Positions 35,347 to 45,359 of a stretch of 64,000 nt of DNA are shown here, in pieces; positions within the stretch are counted from its first letter, which is position 1; each line of letters begins with the position of its first letter. The notes under the pieces were generated by a model. The model had not been told where the DNA came from. It saw only the letters and a program-made list of their open reading frames with translations, and ran no database searches. The translations under genes and the position numbers were made by a program. Origin of the DNA: Valencia hispanica (taxonomy: Eukaryota; Chordata; Actinopteri; Cyprinodontiformes; Valenciidae); NCBI GenBank assembly GCA_963556495.2, contig OY747713.1, positions 42,411,461 through 42,475,460 of the forward strand. Reading direction: 5' to 3'.

Positions 35347-37537
35347 TGTGCTGCTGCAACACTGAGAATTTCCCCATTGTGGGACGATAAAGATTTATCT
35401 TGTCTTATCTTATAATAGTGGGTGGTTACAATGTGGTAGTGTAATACAAGTTATATCAGTTTAATGTTGATAATTGTCTTCATGTTTTATCTGTTGCAGA
35501 GTCTTCACAAATGACGTCATGGAAAACATGCAAGGTGGTGGGCCACATGGAAAGAGCGCCTTCAAAAAGACCCCCTTCTACTCCTAGACTACTTGTTTTT
35601 CATCACAATCTTTGTTTAAATAAAATAAGCAATTTTTGTTTCGGTAATATTATATATTTGAGTTTGTGCTTTTATTGTATTGCTATGTATGTTTACAAAT
35701 GTGTTGAAATTAAAAACTGGTATATCGCACATTCATATGTTTGTGATGGTTGGATAATGTTTGAAAAATGTATTGATTTACATTACAGTAGGATAGTTTG
35801 GTAAATGTTAACATCAAGAGATGTATTTATATCCAGTGGTAAAATAAGCATAGTGTTACTGAAACCTTTTTAAAAGATCATTGTCATAACATCCTGGCAC
35901 GACATAAAGGAAAGGATCACAGCTTAAATTTGGTCGTCCCCCCCTCTTATTTTTTTAGAGAACCTGATTTAACATTCAATTTGACAACTTTAATTTAATT
36001 TGAATAGGTTTGTTGTGATTAATTTAATAGACTGTAATAGCTGGATTTATTAGAATATCATTAGGCTATAATATATTTAATAGACGTCTAAATGACATCT
36101 AGATTCTCTAATGGTGTATAAATTTGGTATAAAAATAAGCGTCTGGCAAACGTATAACTTTAGACGTCTATAAATAGACGTTCATTAACGGTTATTTAAA
36201 CGTCTTATATTAGACGCAGCGTATAGAGGTAATCGTCTTTTAGACGTCTATTAGATGGCTAGTCTAAACCTAGACGGCTGAAAAACTTTCATTTTTAGAC
36301 CAGTGGTAGACCGATTTTAGCCTAGACATCTATGGACCATATAGACGTTCATTAGACGTCTTTTAGACCGAAAAATGCTCGGTGGGATTGATCTATCCTT
36401 AGTAAATAGATACGTACCACAGGAATTTAAGGTTGCTGTAATTAAACCTTTACTTCAGAAACTTTAAGAAATTACTACTGTAATTCTTTACTATCAGGAA
36501 GTCCACAAAATGTAATTAATAGCCTTCAGTTCACCCATAATGCTGCAGCGAGAGTTCTGTTTTAGCTTCCCTTCATTGGCTCCATGTTAAATCCAGAATA
36601 GAACCTAAGATCCTCCTTCTTCCATATAAAGCCCATAATAATCAGCTCCATCATACGTCAGAGATCTAATTGTTCCTTATGTTCCTAACAGAGCCCTTAG
36701 CTCTCAGACTGCAGGTTTACTTGTAGTTCCTAGGATTTCTAAAAGTAGAATGGGAGGCAGATCTTTTAGTTATCAGGCTCCTCTCCTGTGGAACCAGCTC
36801 CCAGCTTTAGTCCGTGAGGCAGACACTCTGTTTACTTTTAAGGCCAGGCTTAAAACTTTCCTTTTTGGTAAAGCTTATAGTTAGAGTGGCTTAGGTCATC
36901 CTGAGCTATCTCTGTTTAGTTATGCTGCTATAGGCTTAGACTGCTGGAGGACAGACTTACCAATTTTCTTCACTCCGCTACTTTTCTCTTCTACTCTCCA
37001 TTATTTGCTGTTATTTCCACTATTAACTTTGTTTTCTCTCAGTGTTTATCTCTCCATAGAAGGTACACCTGGTCTGGTATCCTGCTCAGCTACAAAGCCC
37101 TGTTGGAGGGGGATAATCTCAGTAATTGAGCATCCTCAGTGTCATGTTATCAACTTTTAACTTTCTTTAAAATGCAAAGTACTCTTACATCAGTTCTTTT
37201 TTTCTTTCTGTGTCTCTGCTCTGTCGTGGCAGATGGCCGCTCATACTGAGCCTGGTTCTGCTGGGAGTTTCTTCCTGTTAAAGGGGAGTTTTTCCTCTCC
37301 ACTGTCGCTACATGTTTGCTCAGTATGAGGGATTGCTGTGGTTGGAGTCTCTGCATCAGTGGGTTGCAACTGCCAGTCAATAACTCGATGCAATCTGCTG
37401 GGATTTCTTATATAGAAAACTAGCTAAACTTTTAAACTGATTGGAATGTTTGTATTAAAATGCCTTTCTTTTAAAGTGCCTTGAGATGTCATCTGTTGTT
37501 AATCGGCGCTATATAAATAAACTTTGAATTGAATTGA

Positions 37538-37840
37538 ATGGACAGTCATTTCTCTTTGTTCTTCTCACTGATGGCAATTGACCCGTTTGTGGCAATTATT
37601 AAAAGTGGCACTGTGAAATGCCATTATGAGACAAAACATACAAGTTATGAAAAAACATACCCACTCAAATCAGAAGTAAGATCAGGGAAAATATGTAGTC
37701 ATTCCAGACTCGACAATGAGCACCTCCACACATGCATGACAATGGCTCGGACTCCATTCAAGCCCAGGTTTAAATTTCTGGCAGGACAAGAGCTCACTTC
37801 TTCAAAAGAAAGCAATACCCTAAATATGTTCAGCTTTTAA
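37538..37840 (+). pseudogene. hAT BED zinc-finger remnant
   Basis: The frame contains IKSGTVKCHYETKH, giving the His-x4-His end of a BED finger, then YPLKSEVRSGKI, conserved in ZBED/SCAND3-type hAT proteins. The cysteine half lies in a shifted frame just upstream (37536-37590). After about residue 90 the frame ends; no RNase H-like or dimerisation region follows. Confidence 0.65.
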
Positions 37841-38164
37841 ATGTATTGAGATTTTAATGCTTAGAAATTATTTGAGACTGTTAATTGCACATGTGAAAAA
37901 AACATGACTACTTCTCTGTTTACACCATTTATTGTTTTCTGAAGTTAGTAATTTGTGAACATGGACAGTTGCCATGTTTTGTTTTCTCATTGGCATGTTA
38001 TCCTACTTTTAGTCATTAATGAGAGAACATTAAATTTTTTAAGAAATCCCATTGTCAGCACTTTGTTGCGTGATAATAAATAATGTCAAAATGTATTTGA
38101 ATTACAGAATTTAATTGATTTGATTGGAAAAATCAATGAGTAAGACTAATAAGCTACTTAAATA

Positions 38165-39880
38165 TACACTCACTGGCCACTTTATTAGGTACACCTTGCA
38201 ACTACCGGGTTGGACCCCTTTTGCCTTCAGAACTGGCTTAATACTTCGTGGCGTAGATTCAACAAGGTAATGGAAACATTCCTCCGAGATTTTGGTCCAT
38301 ATTGACATGATAGCGTCACACAGTTGCTGCAGATTTGTCGGCTGCACATTCATGATGCGAATCTGCCGTTCCACCACATCCCAAAGGTGCTCTATTGGAT
38401 TGAGATCTGGTGACTGTGGAGGCCATTTTAGTACAGTGAACTCATTGTCATGTTCAAGAAACCAGTCTGAGAAGATTCAAGCTTTATGACATGGCACATT
38501 ATCCTGCTGGAAGTAGCCATCTGAAGATGGGTACATTATGGTGATAAAGGGATGGACATGGTTAGCAACAATACTCAGGTAAGCTGTGGCGTTGCAACGA
38601 TGCTCAATTGGTACTAAGGGGCCCAAAGTGTGCCAAGAAAATGTCCCCCACACCATTACACCACCACCACCAGCCTGAACCGTTGATACAAGGCAGGATG
38701 GATCCGTGCTTTCATGTTGTTGACGCCAAATTCTGACCCTACCATCTGAATGTCGCAGCAGCAATCGAGACTCATCAGACCAGGCAACATTTTTCCTATC
38801 TTCTATTGTACAATATTGGTGAGCCTGTGCGATTGTAGCCTCAGTTTCCTGTTCTTAGCTGACAGGAGTGGCACCCGGTGTGGTCATCTGCTGCTGTAGC
38901 CCATCTGCCTCAAGGTTCAACATGTTGTGCATTCAGAAATGCTCTTCTACATACCTTGGTTGTAACAATTTGAGTTACTGTTGCCTTTCTATCAGCTCGA
39001 ACCACTCTGGATATTCTCCTCTGACCTCTGGCATCAACAAGGCATTTTTGCCCACAGAATTGGCGCTCACTGGATATTTTCCCCTTTTCAGAACATTCTC
39101 TGTAAACCCTAGAGATGGTTGTGCGTGAAAAACGCAGTATATCACCAGTCTCTGAAATACTCAGACCAGCCCGTCTGGCACCAACAACCATGCCACATTC
39201 AAAGTCACTTAAAGAGGCAATATACAACTTTTCCCCAAAATAAATGTAACAATAGCCTTTTTATTTGACCATTTAGGACTCAAACATCTCCTGATGAGCA
39301 TTCTGACAGCTTGTCAGCTCACAGTGGGTGCACCTATAAGCCTGTATCCAATTTTTTCTATTGTCTGTCGGGTCAGATTTTCCCGCGCTGTCTGTGGATG
39401 TGCACAAGCGCATTCGTGTTAAATGTTTCAGATCACTCTGCCACCACCGCTAGTCAGCACTCGCAAGCAGTTCAATGGATTGTGCGAATACACAGAAGAG
39501 ACCAAGGACAACTTTAACACTGACAGTAACTCCACATAAGACTAAAAAAGTTTAACCCCTGACAAGTGCCCGAAAAAGATCGAAGACTGAGAGCGACCGA
39601 CGTAGGAGCGCGCGCTGCGAGAGTAAGCAGAAAGGAAGAGCAGTTCCGTTTTTTGGCCACATGGGGTCAGTCGCGAGTTTAAATTTCAGAAAATTGCATA
39701 TAGCCCCTTTAAATCACCTTTCTTCCCCATTCTGATGCTCGGTTTGAACTGCAGCATAATCGTCTTGACCATGTCTACATCCCTAAATGCATTGAATTGC
39801 CGTCATGTGATTGGCTGATTAGAAATGGGCATTAACGAGCAGTTGGACAGGTGTGCCTAATGAAGTGGCCAGTGAGTGTA
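38165..39880 (-). mobile_element. Tc1-like transposon inserted in the hAT element
   Basis: Inverted ends TACACTCACTGGCCACTTTA at 38165 and its complement ending at 39880, with TA at both sides. Decayed transposase frames lie on minus: N-terminal part 39227-38910 (FECGMVVGARRAGLSISET, then a second helix-turn-helix with SRTTISRVYRE); catalytic part 38764-38477 (GGGGVMVWGTFSWHTLGP, later YFQQDNVPCHKA with the second aspartate); end piece 38377-38111. Interrupted near its 5' end by a MITE at 39209-39712. Confidence 0.85.
39209..39712. mobile_element. TTAA-type MITE (Kolobok/T2-like) inside the Tc1 element
   Basis: The ends TTAAAGAGGCAATATACAA and the complement of TTAAAGGGGCTATATGCAA are inverted repeats with TTAA at both tips. 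Excision would rejoin the Tc1 sequence across CACTTAAATCACC. About 500 bp, non-coding. Confidence 0.65.
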
Positions 39881-39973
39881 TATCACAGTATAATAAATTG
39901 TGATCTTCCAGCCTCAAGGAATTTTCTCTGACCGGATCTCTTTAAAATTTATTTGAATACCCCTGATCTAGAG

Positions 39974-40130
39974 TATTGTCAAGAAGATGAGAGACACTAG
40001 ACCAAACAATGCAGATGACCTAAAGGCTGCTATCAAAGAAAGCTGGGCTTCAATTACAGCAGAACCACAGACTCATTGGCCCCAAACTAAGCCGGATTGA
40101 TGCAGTAATTCTTGCAAAAGGAGACCTGAC
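39974..40130 (+). mobile_element. Tc1 transposase C-terminal fragment
   Basis: A frame near 40014-40085 reads DDLKAAIKESWASI, the end of Tc1 transposases. It abuts the hAT target duplication, so the hAT element may have landed in Tc1 debris. Confidence 0.55.
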
Positions 40131-40199
40131 CTGGTATTGAGTGCCTAGAAATCAACATAGTTATCAGAAGCCTTATTTCTCTCTAATATATACTTTTTT

Positions 40200-41500
40200 T
40201 TAGATCTTATGTAATATCTAATTTTCTGTGACATTAAATTTAGGTATCTATTACCTATATGTCTGTGTTAAGTCAACCAGGCATGGGTCGTTTCATACTT
40301 GATCCATGTCAGGTTAAGCAAAATAACCCAAAGTGGATTTCTCCCCACACCACTGTCTAGGTGACTGCTTTAAAACTCACTACCCTTCAACAAATGAATG
40401 CCCAAGTTACAGAAAAAAAGATGCCTTGTCAGCTGGTGCAGTAGGATCTCACCCACAGACACACACCTGTCTAACAGGAGAGACACTTCCGTCTTCTTTC
40501 ACCCATGTCAGAGCTCTGTGCACATGGAACAATCTGTTTCTCTAGCAGGAAACGTTCCCTGGTCTGCTGAAATCAGCACAGAGGCAGACAACCAAGCTAA
40601 AACATTAACATGATGCAGGTAGAATCTGAATACAAATTAGCTTTTTCCTGTAAAAAGGAGATGTTCCACTCACTGTGCTGAGCTTAATTTAGCACTTTCC
40701 TACCTCACATAACTGGAGCTGCGTCCCGTAGAAAAGATTCCAATGGAGTTTAGTATAAATGTCAAAAGGCAGAGATGGAAATAATTCAGAAAGGTGGATA
40801 AATGCTTTTAGAGGGAAAGAAAAAGTCTTATTTAGTATTTCCTTTGACGGGAAATTGTGCCTTTGATCTGAAGCACTACACTGATCTGGTTATTGCGTGA
40901 GAGCTGCCCCTCCTTCATCTAACAGAGGGAACATCGTCTGTTATCACTTACAGAATACCCGCTTCAAAAGAAGGGAAAACAGGATCGCAAAGTGGAATAA
41001 ACCTGGATTTAAGAAGCACACGATGAAGGGACATACTTTGCAAAGCTGGGGAAAGCAACCACATTTATTCGGATGTCACATGTCGGGCATCGTGCCTCCT
41101 CCAGCAGCAGGGGACTTTCATTATAGAACACAACCGACCAGGCACAGTCAGGGATGAAAACTCACACCTGTCAGACAACCAGGGAGTGGAGTCTCTTAGT
41201 GCATGTGTGTTTCTTACACAAGCAGTGGAAAAGTTCATCTGCCTGTGGAGAGTCCCACATGGTCACAGATCATCCAAGCCAGCAAAGGAAGTTGAAGTAA
41301 CGCTCACAAGCCAACACAAAACCATGCTTCTTCCTTCTGTCATTAGCAGCTGGGTCTAGTCAGGTTCAGGCATGATATCATTACCAATGATTGTCAGAGC
41401 ATCGGGAATAATATGACCCTGATGCAGAGAGAATAACATCTTGGCTGCAAAATTGCTGTATGCACAAAATCATCCTTGTTTAATTTGCCTTCTCAGTGTT
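40200..41500. other. No gene seen
   Basis: No coherent exon or transposon termini are recognised between the Tc1 debris and the promoter of the first paralogue. Short ORFs present are of chance length. Confidence 0.4.
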
Positions 41501-41550
41501 CTACTTACAGGTATCTGACATTAGTATCAGCAATTACCCAGACTCCACCA

Positions 41551-41620
41551 CAGAAGCAACTGTAGACAATCAGTTCATCAAGCAATGATTGATTGCAGGC
41601 TGTAAATAAATACCAACTCA
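41551..41620 (+). promoter_or_regulatory. Putative core promoter of secreted paralogue A
   Basis: An E-box CAACTG (41557-41562) is followed by TAGACAATCAGTTCATCAAG and, 46 bases after the E-box start, a TATA-like TAAATAAAT (41603-41611), then CAACTCACTGC. The same order and spacing recur before paralogue B (47545-47610) while flanking DNA differs, which argues for function. Confidence 0.55.
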
Positions 41621-41701
41621 CTGCTGCTGCAAGCCTTCAGAGCAAGTAGCTACAAGGGAGTTGTGCTGCTGTTGTTTTAACCAGGCTGAAGAACTTGAGA
41701 A

Positions 41702-42833
41702 ATGACTTGTGGACTTGGTTTGGGGTGAGTGTTGTGCTGTTGGATTTCTTCAAGTGGTTGGTTGTTCTGTCTTCTCATTTCAATGTTTTGTTTCAGGATC
41801 TTGCTGATTTGCTTAGCTCAAGCAGAGCTTGTTTGTTGTTCACTGGCTAAAGAGGGTAAGAATTATCTCTTGCACTTTTTTTTTTTTTCTTTTTTATTTC
41901 CCAAACACTGGGGCTAAACATTGTGTGTCCTGCCTTGCAGCACCGAGACCCAAGAACAGCAATACACATGCTGGCTTCTTGCTACCAGAGCGTAGACGAA
42001 GCAAATACAACAGTGATCTCCAGGACCAATTCAGACGAGGCTACATTTCTCCACGTTCAGGCCAGAGCAGCAAATTCAACGCTAATCCTGTGGTAAACAG
42101 TGGTTATGGTCGGAGGCTCTCTACTAGCAGCAGCACACCTCTGTCAAAGCCAGCTCAGAATTCAAGGAGACTAGGGGAGAGGAACTTGTTCTCAAACTGG
42201 AACAGGGAGAGAACACCTTCAGAAAGGGTTAATGCACAGTCAGTGCCAAAGCAGTTAGTTGGTCCTGTCAGTGCTGTTATACGTACTTCTGTGAGTCAGA
42301 GCAGTAAAAACTATAAGGAACCCTTCATTGACAGGAAAGGAACTTGGTCAGCACAGCCAAGAACAGGGAAGAGTCCTAAGGAAAGCTACTCTTCCAGGCC
42401 AGTTTCTCATCTGGCTGCAAAACGGGAACCCCTCTACAAAGGGCAAATATCGTTGTCAGCCACCTTGTTTGGTCCAGTTGCTCCTGGCCCACACAGAAGT
42501 TCTGTGCAGATGCAGACGTATGCTCAAGCCCCTGCAAGAAGAGTATCTCCAAGTCCTTTATCCAGTCTGGCTCAGGCAAAGAGTTTAACGCCTGAGATTG
42601 TGGCTGGTAAGCAACATCTTTACCCACAGTTGGCTTTGAATGCTGGAGGTTACAGGCCAAAGAGTCAGCTGCAGCTGCGTAGCCTGGCTGTCCCAAGCAG
42701 CAGAGTGGGAGCGTCTGCTCCAGGTTATGCCCCAGTCACTGTATACGAGCTCCCTAAACCCTTTGGCGGCTCTGCCATCAGACGGTTGAAGCTGCCTGTC
42801 CAGAAGCCGCGGCAGGTCTCATCACAGCAGTGA
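41702..42833 (+). CDS. Secreted basic Ser/Pro/Gln-rich protein, paralogue A (unknown family)
   Basis: Three coding exons by splice consensus: 41702-41724, 41797-41855 and 41941-42833. Donors are GTGAGT and GTAAGA; acceptors TTTCAG and CTTGCAG; intron phases 2 and 1. The 324-residue product starts MTCGLGLGILLICLAQAELV, a clear signal peptide. After two cysteines at 21-22 I see none. The mature part is Arg/Lys-rich with few acidic residues, probably disordered, with shared blocks NSNTHAGF (about 33-40), SGYGRRL, LFGPVAPGP, QMQTYAQ, SAPGYAPV and PFGGSAIRRLK near the end. Paralogue B has the same architecture. A GTGAGT overlapping the stop codon could be an extra donor, but no convincing further exon follows. 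I recognise no domain and infer only secretion. Confidence 0.8.
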
Positions 42834-43001
42834 GTACCAGCCCACAATCCTAACTGTCCAAGAAGTCGTCCAGGGTTCAACTGGAACTGTCAACCTGGAC
42901 TACCCACTTCAAGTGGACATTTAACTTAAGCACTGTTTGCCCAAAATGGACTCTAACCTGCTTTCTGTCAACAGGTGCGTCAATTATGAATTCCACATAA
43001 A

Positions 43002-43007
43002 AATAAA
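43002..43007 (+). promoter_or_regulatory. Polyadenylation signal of paralogue A
   Basis: AATAAA 169 bases after the stop codon, followed by a T-rich stretch. Confidence 0.6.
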
Positions 43008-43029
43008 GATTTCATTTTTTCCCACCAGT

Positions 43030-44520
43030 TTTCTTTAAAAGAAACCTGCAACTTTAAATATTAAGGGTGTTCTGGATGAACTTCTCCATGCCAACTAGTA
43101 GGTGTGTCTGTCTTGTGCTGTACCAGCTTGGTTTGACCTAGCACAAACAACGTAACGTGCTGCTTACGCGTCCGGTGGAGTGCACTGACCCATCTAGGAG
43201 GTTGCAAAAGATTCCAGTGCAACATTGGTTCTCGCTTGGTAATTGTATCCATGAAGGCTGCACAATTGGTTCCCTTTTTTTAAGATGAAGCCAGATTGCT
43301 TGAAATAGTTATATTCATACTTTAATGGATATCATTAGAAAATGTATTTTTGTGTTTACTGAGTTAATATTAAAATTTTAATATATGAAACACAGGTTTG
43401 ACCAAAAAAACTAAAACAAAGAAATTTTGTATAAGGGCATCTGTTCTACCACTTTTGATACTCCTCCTGGCTTTATTAGGGGAAAAATAACTAATGTGCA
43501 GTTTTCCAGTTTTTGCCTAAATCTGTATAGATCCACAAATAGCTGCCATATTGATAGTCGCAAATAAATGCGTAACTTTTTTTAAACCGTCTAATGTTAT
43601 CTTTGGTGTTGGGTAAAAATGTTTAGACACAATCTGTAAGCTTCATTTTCTTTTGTTCTGCATGTCAGAGTTTCGCAAGACACTGTCCTGAGAAGCCGAC
43701 CGGACAATGGATGAAAATATCTCCAAATGTGAAATGGCTGGCTGGGATTTCCCCCCGACTGTCTACAGATACCCTCCACTATCCTTCATTTAAGTCCACA
43801 TGAACCTGTATGCATAAATAATTATTCCCTCTAATTACAGAAGAGAATAGGAAGGTAAAATGAAATATTAGAAAGTCTGCTGTGCCCCCTTGTGGTTGAT
43901 TTGACATCCTACTGTACTTTATGGGGCTCCTCACAGACTGGGCTACATATCTTTTGTTCCCTGAAAGGTTTCTGGCTTGCAGTAAAAAAAATAATATACC
44001 ACCTTGTAAACACCGTCCTCAATATTGCTGTTGTCCAAGATTTTAAATATGAAATTTCTTTGAAATTTGAGAACATATGTTTAACTTCCAAAGAATGAAG
44101 CTCCAGATTATGATGTATTTTTCCATACTCCTCAGCAAAGTGATGTACAACGGATCAAACATGGCATCTGTTTGTGCTCGGCTAGAATATATTTTTTCTG
44201 TTTTTGTACATCTTTGGTTCCACTTGACTGATTTTGTTTAGAATTGTGTTGACAGAAAATAACAGGAAAGGGGAGCTTAGCATTCAACGGTATGCTTATT
44301 CTTTCTGCTGAGCTACCAGAGGGAAAGGAAACAGAAATTCTAGTGGAACAATACAATGAGATGAGGAAACATTTATTGTGAATATGAACATATTTACAGT
44401 TTATGTAACCTTTAAAATGATTTAAAAACCCCATAAAAGATGTGAAGCTGTGAGAGAGATGAAACTATTAGAAAAAACTGGCAGGAAGATTTTGTTGAGA
44501 ATTAAATACAAATTTATTGT
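43030..44520. other. No gene seen between the paralogues
   Basis: AT-rich sequence without a coherent frame or recognisable repeat termini. Confidence 0.4.
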
Positions 44521-44527
44521 TATATAA

Positions 44528-44736
44528 AGCATTGTTTTTTCAACCCTGTTCCTTAATGCACACTTCCCTGCATGTTTTAGAGTTTTCCCTGCTTCAACAC
44601 ACCTGATTTCAATTGATGGCTGATTAACAGACTTTTGCTGAGCTGCAATCATCTGAATCAGACTGTTAAAGCAGGGAAACATCTAAAACATGCAGGGCAG
44701 TGGGTCTTGAGGACCAGGGTTGGGAAACACAGATGT
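44528..44736. mobile_element. Short inverted-repeat MITE (hAT-like)
   Basis: TTTTTTCAACCCTGTTCCT on the left and AGGACCAGGGTTGGGAAAC on the right are inverted. Internal arms CCTGCATGTTTTAGA and its near complement TAAAACATGCAGGGC are also paired. Small, non-coding; target duplication not clear. Confidence 0.55.
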
Positions 44737-44768
44737 AAGCGAATGCTCATAGTAGCCTGTTTGAAGAA

Positions 44769-45160
44769 CTGGGGAAAAATACAAACCCTTTCCAAAAAAT
44801 GTTTATATCATGGAAAAGTTAATTTATTTCCATAACTCCATTCAAAACACTAAACTTCCATAGATTATAGATTCAGGGCCCACAACTTAAACGATTTCAG
44901 GTATTTAGTTATTTATTTGTACATAATTTGGACTTCCAGCTCATAAAACCCACAAAAACAGGAATTCAAAAAATTAGAATACTGTGAAGAAATCACAATG
45001 CAATGCAATGTCCGGTGCAGGTGTTGGTAAACTCTGCTTTCTCAAATCCAAGGTCACCACATCAGTCTACCAGAATGTTTTAGAGGACTTCATGATTCCT
45101 TCTGCTGAGGATCTGTATGGAGATGTAGATTTCATCTTCCGCACAGTTTTTTTGTTTTGT
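44769..45160 (+). mobile_element. Internally deleted Tc1-like element fragment
   Basis: Begins with CCCTTTCCAAAAAATG and the same long terminal sequence as the element at 56666-60875. It then jumps at about 45006 into transposase coding GAGVGKLCFLKSKV and LEDFMIPSAEDLYGD, matching that element. The rest is lost near 45160. Confidence 0.65.
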
Positions 45161-45359
45161 AATTTTGTCCTTACTGTACATATATTATTCTTAATTCTGT
45201 TTTTTTTTTCATACATTTTTCTCGTGTGAATCCAATGCTTCAATTACCTGTCCCTTTGCTGCCATTACAGCTGGATTTCCCTTCTGTGGGACAATCAAGG
45301 ACGTTTCTAATCTCTTTAGGTGACAGCAGGATCAGTTTGACTGAGATTTGACTTCCCAG

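Larger units (their letters stand above)
31121..36386. mobile_element. 5.3-kb terminal-inverted-repeat element (possibly ISL2EU-like)
   Basis: The ends CCCACTGAGCA (31121) and TGCTCGGTGGG (ending 36386) are inverted repeats flanked by AT on both sides. Removing the element restores the L2-A frame (ILDT then IDLS). Both subterminal regions carry the palindrome TAGACGTCTA, exact at 31133, 31357, 36081, 36161 and 36241, plus many near copies. A 2-bp AT duplication is what I recall for ISL2EU transposons; no transposase or YqaJ nuclease is seen, so the class is uncertain. It contains the hAT MITE at 33055-33699. Confidence 0.65.
28069..37537 (+). mobile_element. L2 copy (L2-A) inserted in hAT, itself broken twice
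   Basis: L2 peptide LSSDDFM at 28069-28088 continues at about 30875 as GFFINKILLKIKS; then LDPIPNKLFKEII at about 31045-31085 and PILDT stop at 31120; the frame resumes at 36387 with DLSLVNRYVPQEFKVAVIK. An internal RT deletion follows near 36470, where the text jumps to TAATTCTTTACTATCAGG; the C-terminal region and 3' UTR then run to the TTGAATTGAAT tail at 37537. These joins show L2-A was there before L2-B (28089-30874) and the 31121-36386 element. Confidence 0.75.
27313..39965 (+). mobile_element. hAT transposon with BED finger, expanded to 12.65 kb by nested insertions
   Basis: The left end CAGAGGTCACTAATAG at 27313 and the right end TTTGAATACCCCTG closing at 39965 are flanked by a perfect 8-bp duplication ATCTAGAG (27305-27312 and 39966-39973). 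The hAT coding start MAVFKKLKVDS is at 28012. The frame is cut near 28068 by a retrotransposon and continues at 37536 into a BED-type zinc-finger remnant. Without insertions (28069-37537 and the Tc1 at 38165-39880) the element is about 1.5 kb, so it lacks the hAT catalytic and dimerisation domains and is non-autonomous. Confidence 0.8.

Noticed and set aside
31133..36250. TAGACGTCTA palindromes as host transcription-factor or operator sites
   Set aside because: They are confined to the subterminal parts of the TIR element, as expected for transposase-binding sites.
37538..37840. Host ZBED-type gene exon
   Set aside because: It lies within hAT termini with a perfect target duplication, is frameshifted, and lacks downstream domains, so it is transposon debris.
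41829..42833. Single-exon reading of paralogue A from an ATG at 41829
   Set aside because: That frame begins inside exon 2 in the wrong phase and runs through a poly-T intron, coding for a phenylalanine run. The spliced model gives a signal peptide shared with paralogue B.
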